From an uncultured Roseburia sp. (GTDB lineage: Bacteria; Bacillota; Clostridia; Lachnospirales; Lachnospiraceae), in assembly GCA_945836255.1 (NCBI GenBank), contig CAMAKU010000005.1:1-38780 (forward strand): a stretch of DNA of 38,780 nucleotides. Direction: 5' to 3'. The stretch's first letter is position 1. The number at the start of each line of letters is the position of its first letter. Shown here piece by piece: positions 31,170-38,780 of the stretch. The notes beneath the pieces were generated by a model. The model did not search any database and was not told where the DNA came from. It was given only the letters and a program-made list of their open reading frames with translations. A program made the translations under genes and the position numbers.

Positions 31170-31478
31170 TTACAGCCTCCCATCCAATTTTGCTTTTACT
31201 TTCTCCATGCCATCAACAAAAACAAGAATTTCAGCAACCACTTCATATAATTCCGGTGGTATCGCCTCCCCGATATCAAATTTCGACAACGTGTCTGCCA
31301 ATTCACTGTCCTGATAAAAAGGCACGTCATTCTCTTTTGCCGTCTCGATGATTTTGTCAGCCACATGACCTTTGCCCGTGGCCACAATCTTCGGAGCCGT
31401 ATCGCCAGGCTCATACGAAAGTGCAACCGCTGTTTTCTCTTTGGAAAAATCCTTCGGTTTCCAAGTGCGTTCTTCCAT
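31170..31478 (-). CDS. Stand-alone FlhB C-terminal-domain homolog (YlqH-type)
   Basis: KTAVALSYEPGDTAPKIVATGKGHVADKIIETAKENDVPFYQDSELADTLSKFDIGEAIPPELYEVVAEILVFV matches the FlhB cytoplasmic-domain pattern; no NPTH motif and no TM region. Confidence 0.85.
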   Translation of the reverse strand: MEERTWKPKDFSKEKTAVALSYEPGDTAPKIVATGKGHVADKIIETAKENDVPFYQDSELADTLSKFDIGEAIPPELYEVVAEILVFVDGMEKVKAKLDGRL

Positions 31479-31480
31479 CC

Positions 31481-33199
31481 TTATGCCCTCACATCAAACG
31501 AATAACGGTGCAACTCGCCTCCCGTCTTTTCGTCACGTTTTAACAGATCTTCCACAAAATCTATGGGTTTCGCCGCATGATTCAATTGCATGTGGCAGAT
31601 GTACCCTTTGTCCGCCAGCCGTTCCTCCAACAGATGCATATTCTCTGACAGTAACGTCAGGGTCTGATCATTGTCCAGATACCAGTCAGTCTCCACATTG
31701 CGATGCAGCATCCGCACAGAAATATCCACACCCCCTAGTGCATCCATTTGAAAATGAAGGAAGGCACTAAGTTCATCCTCTTCCCCTTTCTGTCCCGCCG
31801 CATTCCGATAGACAAACAACTCACTATTGACATTCTGTCCACGGAGACGAATCGGCACCTGCACATAGGCATACACCTGATTTAATTGATTCATAAACTC
31901 AATATTCTGGGACAGCATACCGGCTGCTTTCTGCACCGTTTCTCCCGCTTTCGGGAATTTGTCCACCATCTGTTCCAGTTGCAGTAATTGCTGTTCCATC
32001 CGCTGATATAAATGTTTGACACTATGTGGCGTATTGAGTTCCTTCGGCTCCATGGTCCACTGTTGTGTCATCATCTGTGACAGCAATTTCTTGTAGCCTT
32101 TGTCTGAAACCACCGATACAAACTTCTCCCGCGTCACCTCGCCTGCGTGTTCACTGAAATAGGAAGCCAGCGAAGACAAAAAAGCATTTACATCCACCGC
32201 AGGACGCATCTGCCCGTTCTCGGTAAAATACTGGGGATGGCTTTGCAAAAATGCGGGAAATGCCGCCAACTGCTTCTGCAGGGAAGCAAACTCCTGAGGC
32301 GGTAATGTATTGCCGATGGTCCCTTGGGCATATGTATCCATCGGTTGTAGTTCCTGCGTCAATACAGCGGCTTTTTCTGATAATATCTGCAAGGATTGGG
32401 AATGCGCCTGTTGTGCCGATTCTGCACCAATTTCTACCTCCTGTGCCTGCATCGCACTCTCACTCTGCGACGTAACATCCGATGCCGAAGTCATTTGCTC
32501 CGGCATCCGTTCCTGGTCATTGACGAAAAAACCAATCCACTGCCGATTGCACTGGATGCTGTCGGCCAGAGTGATTCTTTCATCTGCAAACATTTGAGGC
32601 AGCGTGTCCACCAGTTGTTGCATCTGGGTAAGCACTTCCCTTTGATCGGTCTTATAATTTTCAAACTGGACAACATTGACATCGGTGAGCGGGATCTCCA
32701 ATTTGCTCATCTCCACCACCGTTGCCGGATCTGCCTCTTGCAACTGCAAAATCTGTCGGGACATATCCTGCAAACTTTTGGCATCAATGGGCATCTGCTG
32801 TTTCATCATGGCATTGACCATATTCAGATTCTTCTCGTTCACGGCAAGATTCGCCGCATCCAGTGCCTGCATTAACGTAGGATTGCCCAAATTGCCTCCC
32901 AGCGATACCGGTTTGATCCGAATCTGTGTACCGTCATTAGATTTTACCTGAAAAAAAACAGACTGCCCCTTTTGCAATGGCAGTCCCACATCCAGGCGCG
33001 CCGTTATATTCTGCCCGCTGCTCAGTCCCAGAATCACCTGCGTACCCTTAATACTATTGACCGTACCTTCAAAAATATTTCCGGGCTGTAATTGTTTCAC
33101 AGCCTCCACCAACTGCTCAATCCCTTTCGTCCCTGTCGAGATTTCACTTCCCGCAGCCAGATTATTCTGATATTGAACCAGTAAATCAGAAACCTGCAT
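31481..33199 (-). CDS. FliK-like (flagellar hook-length control C-terminal domain) protein, orphan
   Basis: 572 aa; Gln-rich middle; C-terminal region (ELFVYRN...LSAFLHFQMDALGGVDISVRMLHRNVETDWYLDNDQTLTLLSENMHLLEERLADKGY) resembles the Flg_hook domain. Confidence 0.7.
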   Translation of the reverse strand: MQVSDLLVQYQNNLAAGSEISTGTKGIEQLVEAVKQLQPGNIFEGTVNSIKGTQVILGLSSGQNITARLDVGLPLQKGQSVFFQVKSNDGTQIRIKPVSLGGNLGNPTLMQALDAANLAVNEKNLNMVNAMMKQQMPIDAKSLQDMSRQILQLQEADPATVVEMSKLEIPLTDVNVVQFENYKTDQREVLTQMQQLVDTLPQMFADERITLADSIQCNRQWIGFFVNDQERMPEQMTSASDVTSQSESAMQAQEVEIGAESAQQAHSQSLQILSEKAAVLTQELQPMDTYAQGTIGNTLPPQEFASLQKQLAAFPAFLQSHPQYFTENGQMRPAVDVNAFLSSLASYFSEHAGEVTREKFVSVVSDKGYKKLLSQMMTQQWTMEPKELNTPHSVKHLYQRMEQQLLQLEQMVDKFPKAGETVQKAAGMLSQNIEFMNQLNQVYAYVQVPIRLRGQNVNSELFVYRNAAGQKGEEDELSAFLHFQMDALGGVDISVRMLHRNVETDWYLDNDQTLTLLSENMHLLEERLADKGYICHMQLNHAAKPIDFVEDLLKRDEKTGGELHRYSFDVRA

Positions 33200-33217
33200 A
33201 CACTTTCTCCCCGTATC

Positions 33218-33997
33218 TCACTGGATCCCATCCGTAAAATGTCCGATAAAACTTCGCCGATGAATGGGACTCGGACCATATTGCTTCAATGCCTCAATAT
33301 GCTCCTTTGTTCCATAGCCTTTGTTTTGTGCAAACCCATACTCCGGCATAATCTGATCATATTCTTTCATCAAACGGTCACGTGTCACTTTGGCAATGAT
33401 ACTTGCCGCCCCAATAGATACACTTTTCGCATCTCCTTTGATAATGGGCACCTGCTTGATGGCAACCTCCGGAATGGTAACTGCATCGTTTAATAATATA
33501 TCGGGACAAACCTGCAATTCATTGATAGCCTCACGCATGGCAATATACGTTGCCTGAAGAATATTGACCTCATCGATCTGTTGCGGAGATGCCATACCGA
33601 TACCCACCGCGATGGCTTTTTCCATAATCTCTTCGTAGAGCATTTCCCGTCTCGACTCGCTCAATTTCTTAGAGTCATTGATATAAAAAATCTTGCAATC
33701 TTTCGGAAGAATAACTGCTGCCGCACAAACCGGACCTGCCAGGGGGCCTCTGCCCACCTCATCAATCCCGCAAATCATGGGATAATCCGCCTCATAGAGA
33801 TGTTCATAGTAGCGAAGTTGCTCCAAGCGTTCCTCTTCTTTACGCATTTTTTCCAGACGTTTCTGTGCTTGTCCGATAATCTTGGATACCCCGGGGCGTC
33901 CGTCGCGAATATATTCCTCAATAAAGGCCGGCAGCATCTGTTCATCCGCCGCCTGATACTCCTGCTGTATCTCCTTAATCTTTTTCTCCCGTTCCAT
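33218..33997 (-). CDS. rnhB: Ribonuclease HII
   Basis: CGIDEVGRGPLAGPVCAAAVIL, NDSKKLSESRRE. Confidence 0.97.
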   Translation of the reverse strand: MEREKKIKEIQQEYQAADEQMLPAFIEEYIRDGRPGVSKIIGQAQKRLEKMRKEEERLEQLRYYEHLYEADYPMICGIDEVGRGPLAGPVCAAAVILPKDCKIFYINDSKKLSESRREMLYEEIMEKAIAVGIGMASPQQIDEVNILQATYIAMREAINELQVCPDILLNDAVTIPEVAIKQVPIIKGDAKSVSIGAASIIAKVTRDRLMKEYDQIMPEYGFAQNKGYGTKEHIEALKQYGPSPIHRRSFIGHFTDGIQ

Positions 33998-34011
33998 GAT
34001 TCCACCTCACA

Positions 34012-34584
34012 CTACTGATGCTTGATTACTGTCATTTTATTAAACGGATAAATGCGTACCCACGCTTTCCCTACAATATCCTCCCGCTGAATCGGGCCAA
34101 CCACCTCAAATCGGCTGTCTGTACTGTTGTTGCGGTTATCTCCAAGAACAAAATATTCATCATCTCCCAGTTCAATGGGCGTGGAAGCCAACCCAGCATC
34201 GGATATGGTCTCCATACCATAATTCTCCTGCAGGAGCACCCCATTGATATAGATTTCCCCTGCCTCATTGATCCAGACGGTCTCCCCCGGCAGACCAATA
34301 ATTCGCTTTATGTAGTAGGTATTCTGTTCATACTTATAAGGAAAGATAATGATGTCAAAACGTTCCGGATCATGAAAACGATAAGAAATCTTGTCTACGA
34401 TTAGATTATCACCGTCACTTAAGGTAGGCTCCATGGAAGAACCATTAACGCAGGAACGCTGTCCTACAAAAGTAATAATCAAAAAAGAGATTGCAAAAAC
34501 GGCCACAATATAAATCAGTGTAGTCAAAACCTCATGCGCCAGCGATTGCTCCTCATTCGTCTGCTGTTTCATTGAATCATTCAT
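34012..34584 (-). CDS. lepB: Signal peptidase I (canonical)
   Basis: NGSSMEPTLSDGDNLIVDK, YYIKRIIGLPGETV, VLGDNRNNSTDSR. Confidence 0.95.
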   Translation of the reverse strand: MNDSMKQQTNEEQSLAHEVLTTLIYIVAVFAISFLIITFVGQRSCVNGSSMEPTLSDGDNLIVDKISYRFHDPERFDIIIFPYKYEQNTYYIKRIIGLPGETVWINEAGEIYINGVLLQENYGMETISDAGLASTPIELGDDEYFVLGDNRNNSTDSRFEVVGPIQREDIVGKAWVRIYPFNKMTVIKHQ

Positions 34585-34626
34585 CCTTTCATCCTTCCAT
34601 CCGTTCCTGTCATTCAATCTGCTATC

Positions 34627-35505
34627 TTAGGACATACCATCTGTCTCTGTTGTTTTCTCTGCCATCTCGGGAAATTCCAGTGATATCTTCCCCAGCGCTC
34701 CGCTTCGAAAATCATCCAACACCGCCAGTGCCGCTTTATTATAATCCAGTACATTGCCCTTGGAACGGCAATTCCGTTGTATCGCAATCTGTTCTAAGAT
34801 GTTTGCCTCCGCTGTCTTTTCATCAATCTGGTAACGCTGTGCCAGTGCCCCCGGATATCGCTGCGACAGTATCTTACACAATTCCACGGCCAGTTCTTCC
34901 GTCAGAAGCAGTTCATCCTTGATGGAACCAATGCATGCCAGATGCAACCCCACTGTCTGATCTTCAAACTTGGGCCATAAGATTCCCGGTGTATCCAGCA
35001 ATTCTACATTCTTATTCAATCGAATCCACTGCTTTCCCTTGGTCACACCTGGCTTATTGCCGGTTTTTGCACAAGCTTTTCCTGCATAAGAATTGATAAA
35101 GGTGGACTTACCCACATTGGGAATCCCCACCACCATGGCACGAATGGGGCGATTCTTAATTCCCCGGGCACGATCCCGTTGCATTTTCTTTTCACAGGCA
35201 TCCATGATGACCTGCGTGATTTCTTTCATACTTTTGCGGTTTCTTGCATCCAGTGTAACCACAAAATATCCCTGTCCCAAAAAATAATCTTTCCACTGTG
35301 CTGTCACGCGATCGTCTGCCAAATCCGCTTTATTCAGAAGAATCAGTCTCGCTTTTTGCCTGCCCAGTTCGTCAATATCCGGATTGCGGCTGCTGACCGG
35401 GATTCTGGCATCAACCAGTTCAATCACCAGATCAATCAACTTGATATCTTCCTGCATCTGTCTTTTTGCTTTGGTCATATGACCGGGATACCATTGAAAT
35501 TCCAT
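34627..35505 (-). CDS. rbgA: Ribosome biogenesis GTPase RbgA (YlqF)
   Basis: MEFQWYPGHMTKAKRQMQEDIKLIDLVIELVDARIP, circularly permuted GTPase motifs (NKADL ... GIPNVGKSTFIN ... DTPGILWPK). Confidence 0.97.
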   Translation of the reverse strand: MEFQWYPGHMTKAKRQMQEDIKLIDLVIELVDARIPVSSRNPDIDELGRQKARLILLNKADLADDRVTAQWKDYFLGQGYFVVTLDARNRKSMKEITQVIMDACEKKMQRDRARGIKNRPIRAMVVGIPNVGKSTFINSYAGKACAKTGNKPGVTKGKQWIRLNKNVELLDTPGILWPKFEDQTVGLHLACIGSIKDELLLTEELAVELCKILSQRYPGALAQRYQIDEKTAEANILEQIAIQRNCRSKGNVLDYNKAALAVLDDFRSGALGKISLEFPEMAEKTTETDGMS

Positions 35506-35513
35506 AACGTCTC

Positions 35514-36140
35514 CTATTGAATCGGTCCAAAACTGCCCAAAGACAGCACAAACCATACTTTGCCCACAATATCACTACGCGAAACATTTCCCACCGATTC
35601 ATATCGGCTGTCTTCGCTGTTATTTACATTGTCCCCCAGCACAAAATACTCATCTTCCCCTAAGGTAATAACGGTTGCTGCCCGACCTGCCTCCTGAATG
35701 GAAGCATCTTCCTGCCGCAAGCGGGTCACCTGTTCATTGACGTATAAACGCCCATTGGCAATCAGAACCGTATCCCCCGGCACGGCAACAATACGCTTGA
35801 TGCTGTAATTAGCATTGACATTACCTTTCGGATAAAAGGCAATTACATCCCCTCTCTGCGGCTCCTTCAGATGATAGGTCACCCGATTCAGCCAGACATT
35901 GCCATTCTCAGGAATGGTATCTGCCATAGACTCTCCGGCACATGAAACCCGTTTCCCAAATCCCGCCGTCAGCCCAAAGGCCAAAAGCACCACCAGCGCA
36001 ATCTGTAATGCCCATATCAGATAGTATCTTACGGCATCTCCCTGAATCTTATGACGCCTACGCCGAAAATTTAGTCCATCGCTGATATGGAGTTTTCTTT
36101 TGAAATGATCTATATAGATACGAATCTGTCTTCTATTCAT
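35514..36140 (-). CDS. lepB: Signal peptidase I paralog, divergent Ser motif
   Basis: Basic N-terminal cytosolic segment, one TM helix, CAGESMADTIPENG, NYSIKRIVAVPGDTV, VLGDNVNNSEDSR. Confidence 0.9.
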   Translation of the reverse strand: MNRRQIRIYIDHFKRKLHISDGLNFRRRRHKIQGDAVRYYLIWALQIALVVLLAFGLTAGFGKRVSCAGESMADTIPENGNVWLNRVTYHLKEPQRGDVIAFYPKGNVNANYSIKRIVAVPGDTVLIANGRLYVNEQVTRLRQEDASIQEAGRAATVITLGEDEYFVLGDNVNNSEDSRYESVGNVSRSDIVGKVWFVLSLGSFGPIQ

Positions 36141-36233
36141 GTAACTTTCCTTTATCTATCCCAAATCGTTCGGCTCCGTCACACTTTGGCCAAACTCATA
36201 AAATACGAATCCTATAATAATATACACGAAAAC

Positions 36234-36266
36234 AAAAAAAAGAACAACCACCATTGTGGTTGTTCT
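36234..36266 (-). terminator. Rho-independent terminator downstream of rplS
   Basis: 11-bp perfect stem AGAACAACCAC / GTGGTTGTTCT with 4-nt loop and T8 tract on the minus strand. Confidence 0.95.
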
Positions 36267-36279
36267 CTGTCAGGTCTGA

Positions 36280-36633
36280 TTACTGAACCAATTCTTTTAC
36301 CTTAGCTCTCTTACCTACACGATCTCTCAAGTAGTTCAACTTCGCACGTCTTACCTTACCACGACGAACGACTTCAATCTTCTCTACATTTGGGCTGTGT
36401 AATGGCCAAGTCTTCTCAACACCGACACCGTTAGAAAACTTTCTTACGGTAAATGTCTCGCGGTTGCTGCCGCCCTGTCTCTTTAATACGGTACCCTCGA
36501 ATACCTGAATTCTTTCGCGGTTACCTTCCTTGATCTTAGCATGTACTCTTACCGTGTCTCCTACATGGAACTCGGTAATTTCCGGCTTTAACTGCTCAGC
36601 TTCGATGTTCTTGATAATTTCGTTTGCGTTCAT
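36280..36633 (-). CDS. rplS: 50S ribosomal protein L19
   Basis: [40 protein letters not shown]-type [29 protein letters not shown]. Confidence 0.98.
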   Translation of the reverse strand: MNANEIIKNIEAEQLKPEITEFHVGDTVRVHAKIKEGNRERIQVFEGTVLKRQGGSNRETFTVRKFSNGVGVEKTWPLHSPNVEKIEVVRRGKVRRAKLNYLRDRVGKRAKVKELVQ

Positions 36634-36711
36634 TTGTGACCTCCTAAATAAATTATTTTGACGTTCTTAATACCATCGTACCAGAGGACCATCTCTTTTC
36701 ACAACTCATAG

Positions 36712-36740
36712 ATAGTACCATAGTTTTGGGCAAAACACAA
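36712..36740 (-). promoter_or_regulatory. Candidate promoter for rplS
   Basis: TTGTGT, 17-bp spacer, TACTAT on the minus strand in the trmD-rplS gap. Confidence 0.6.
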
Positions 36741-36795
36741 GTATTTCTTATGATATTTCCCGTTTTTCATGAAATATCGTCCATTCCACACCTGT

Positions 36796-37539
36796 TCAAT
36801 CAGTAGGCCCATTCCACCCATGCTCCTGCAAAAAATCAATCTCTTTGGGCGAAAGTACCGCTGCATCCAACAAATCCGGCCGATTGACCAACGTGCGAAG
36901 CAACGATTGTTCGGCACGCCATGCATCCACCTTGGCATGATCGCCGGAAAGTAGAATCGGAGGGACTTTCCTTCCTTTCCATTCTTCCGGTCTGGAATAC
37001 TGGGGATATTCCAACAAATGATTCTCAAAAGATTCCGTCTCCTTGGATTCCTGATTGGACAAAACTCCCGGAACCATACGGGCAATGGCATCCACCATCA
37101 CCATGGCGGGCAGTTCCCCTCCCGTCAGCACAAAATCCCCAATTGAAACATAGTCCGTAACAATTTCATCCAACACACGCTCATCCACACCTTCGTAATG
37201 TCCACAGAGCAGAATCAGGTCTTCTTCCGTTGCAAAAGACTTGGCATCCGCCTGACAAAATCGTCGTCCCTGTGGCGTCAGATAAATGGTACGAACCCCC
37301 TTGCCTACTCTGCGAATCACAGAGCACCACGCATCATAGATTGGCTGCGCCTGCATCACCATCCCCGCGCCACCGCCATAGGGATAATCATCCACCTTAC
37401 CATGTTTGTCTGTTGTAAAATCCCGGATATTAATTGCCTCGATCGACAGCAGCCCCTTATCCACTGCTCTTCCGATGATGCTCGTGGAAAGTCCTTGCAT
37501 GACCATTTCCGGAAATAATGTCAATATATAAAATCTCAT
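36796..37539 (-). CDS. trmD: tRNA (guanine37-N1)-methyltransferase
   Basis: MRFYILTLFPEMVMQGLSTSIIGRA, DYPYGGGAGMVM, LLCGHYEGVDERV, SIGDFVLTGGELPAMVMVDA. Confidence 0.98.
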   Translation of the reverse strand: MRFYILTLFPEMVMQGLSTSIIGRAVDKGLLSIEAINIRDFTTDKHGKVDDYPYGGGAGMVMQAQPIYDAWCSVIRRVGKGVRTIYLTPQGRRFCQADAKSFATEEDLILLCGHYEGVDERVLDEIVTDYVSIGDFVLTGGELPAMVMVDAIARMVPGVLSNQESKETESFENHLLEYPQYSRPEEWKGRKVPPILLSGDHAKVDAWRAEQSLLRTLVNRPDLLDAAVLSPKEIDFLQEHGWNGPTD

Positions 37540-37577
37540 ACGAACCATGCTCCCAAACACAACTGTTCCAACGGTAA

Positions 37578-38087
37578 TTAAACATCCAAAAGACCATCAA
37601 GCAGGTGAACCTGCATCCTGCCATTTGCCACGTCAACATCCCTAATACACTCATGGATGGCCGGAAGTAACAACTCTGTTCCATCCTCAGCCAAAACCAC
37701 ATAGACATCGTTGGCGCCGGTGGAAATCACATCTGTGACATTCCCCAGCATCTGCCCCTCATCGGTGACCACCGAAAGGCCGATAAGATCCGCAATAAAG
37801 TATTCGTCTTTTTCACATGCCACCCGATTCTCCTTGGTCACATAAAGTCCGCACCCTTTATATTTTTCCACATCATTGATATTATCGTAGCCTTTGAATT
37901 TGAGAATCACAAGATTCTTCTGGGGTCTGACCGATGTCACCTGAAGCGTGATCTTTTCTTTTCCGGTATCCAAAATCAGATCCTTCATATTCTTAAAGCG
38001 GTTAATGTCATCCGTCATCGGAAAGACCTTGACCTCGCCACGCACCCCATGGGTTTGTGTGATGGCACCCACCTGATAATAGTCCAT
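37578..38087 (-). CDS. rimM: 16S rRNA processing protein RimM
   Basis: YYQVGAITQTHGVRGEVKVFPMTDD; PRC-barrel C-terminal part; gene order. Confidence 0.97.
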   Translation of the reverse strand: MDYYQVGAITQTHGVRGEVKVFPMTDDINRFKNMKDLILDTGKEKITLQVTSVRPQKNLVILKFKGYDNINDVEKYKGCGLYVTKENRVACEKDEYFIADLIGLSVVTDEGQMLGNVTDVISTGANDVYVVLAEDGTELLLPAIHECIRDVDVANGRMQVHLLDGLLDV

Positions 38088-38111
38088 GTTTGTATGCTCC
38101 TTTCAAAAAAA

Positions 38112-38146
38112 TCCTTAAATACCGCGCCGCGCACAGTATTTAAGGA
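38112..38146 (-). terminator. Rho-independent terminator in the khpA-rimM gap
   Basis: 11-bp stem TCCTTAAATAC / GTATTTAAGGA with GC-rich loop, followed by TTTTTTT on the minus strand. Confidence 0.85.
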
Positions 38147-38167
38147 CTGCAAAAAAGTTCTTATGTG

Positions 38168-38398
38168 TTAGACAATATCTACAACAACTTTCTTGTCTGA
38201 TTTTGAGGCAGCCGCCTTCACCACAGAACGAATCGCCTTGGCAATCCGTCCTTGCTTGCCGATTACCTTACCCATATCGGATGCTGCCACATGAAGTTCA
38301 ACAACAATCGTCTTGTCATTCTCCGTTTCTGTCACAACGACTTCGTCCGGGCAATCTACCAGTGACTTTGCAATTACTTCAACTAATTCTTTCATCAC
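38168..38398 (-). CDS. khpA: KH-domain RNA-binding protein KhpA (YlqC)
   Basis: 76 aa; GKVIGKQGRIAKAIRSVVKAAA; position between rpsP and rimM. Confidence 0.95.
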   Translation of the reverse strand: MMKELVEVIAKSLVDCPDEVVVTETENDKTIVVELHVAASDMGKVIGKQGRIAKAIRSVVKAAASKSDKKVVVDIV

Positions 38399-38435
38399 CC
38401 TATACCTCGTTCTTTCAATGCCTATGTTCTACTGA

Positions 38436-38681
38436 TTATTTTTCAATACCAGCCTGCTTGAAAATTCTTGCAACAGTATCGGTAGGCTGAGCGCCGTTGG
38501 CAAGCCACTTCTTAGCAAGTTCTTCATTTACATGATACTCTGTCGGATCCTGTGTCGGATCATAAGTACCAATCTCTTCGATGCACTTGCCATCTCTTGG
38601 TGATCTGGAATCTGCTACTACAATTCTGTAGAAAGGATTCTTCTTCTGTCCCATTCTTCTTAATCTAATCTTTACTGCCAT
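38436..38681 (-). CDS. rpsP: 30S ribosomal protein S16
   Basis: [42 protein letters not shown]. Confidence 0.98.
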   Translation of the reverse strand: MAVKIRLRRMGQKKNPFYRIVVADSRSPRDGKCIEEIGTYDPTQDPTEYHVNEELAKKWLANGAQPTDTVARIFKQAGIEK

Positions 38682-38714
38682 TTTTGTTCCTCCTAAAAAA
38701 TAAATATGTTTATG

Positions 38715-38780
38715 TTAAAAAGGAAATTTCATTCTTCCTCTTTTACCACCCATCATACCAGGCATCTTCTTCATCATCTT
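38715..38780 (-). CDS. ffh: Signal recognition particle protein Ffh, C-terminal end (runs off right edge)
   Basis: In-frame KMMKKMPGMMGGKRGRMKFPF* fits the Met/Gly/Lys-rich Ffh tail; gene order ffh-rpsP-khpA-rimM-trmD-rplS. Confidence 0.85.
   Translation of the reverse strand, partial: KMMKKMPGMMGGKRGRMKFPF

Noticed and set aside
31196-31426. 76-aa minus-strand ORF rich in Arg/Leu
   Set aside because: Alternative frame of the FlhB_C-like gene.
31170-33199. Evidence that a flagellar operon is present
   Set aside because: Only FliK-like and FlhB_C-like genes occur, within housekeeping genes; no other flagellar genes in the window.
36699-37091. 130-aa minus-strand ORF
   Set aside because: Out-of-frame overlap with trmD and the rplS promoter region; no family resemblance.

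Overview
This looks like a chromosomal housekeeping segment of a low-to-mid GC Clostridia/Lachnospiraceae-type Firmicute. I base that on T-box, CIRCE and gene-order features, since no database search was possible. Almost every gene is on the minus strand, so the window is best read right to left: ffh(partial)-rpsP-khpA-rimM-trmD-rplS / lepB2-rbgA-lepB-rnhB-FliK-like-FlhB_C-like-yraN-pgeF / DUF512 radical SAM-der-plsY-gpsA / nrdD-nrdG-dut-PRTase-like / parE-parC-folC-folE-HD protein-folP-folKB / CPBP protease-mgsA-DUF308-DUF2974 / groES-groEL / degV / purA / ABC transporter with a GldG-like permease / SEC-C protein / T-box-thrS(partial). The only supported plus-strand gene is a 68-aa membrane protein with a consensus promoter. 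I found no CRISPR array, rRNA, tRNA, transposon or phage module. Points most worth a second look: (i) an orphan FliK_C-like plus pre-cleaved FlhB_C-like gene pair with no flagellar genes nearby; (ii) an HD-domain protein with a Cys cluster inside the folate operon, a candidate for the missing dihydroneopterin-triphosphate dephosphorylation step; (iii) a PRTase-fold protein in the nrdDG-dut cluster whose PRPP motif lacks its acidic pair; (iv) a yraN gene with no canonical start codon but an ACG ideally placed behind a Shine-Dalgarno sequence; (v) a 15-bp palindrome carrying TTGACA on both strands between divergent genes; (vi) two dissimilar signal peptidases flanking rbgA; (vii) a strong terminator inside the khpA-rimM junction. 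The window does not prove an undescribed system; (i)-(iii) are hypotheses.
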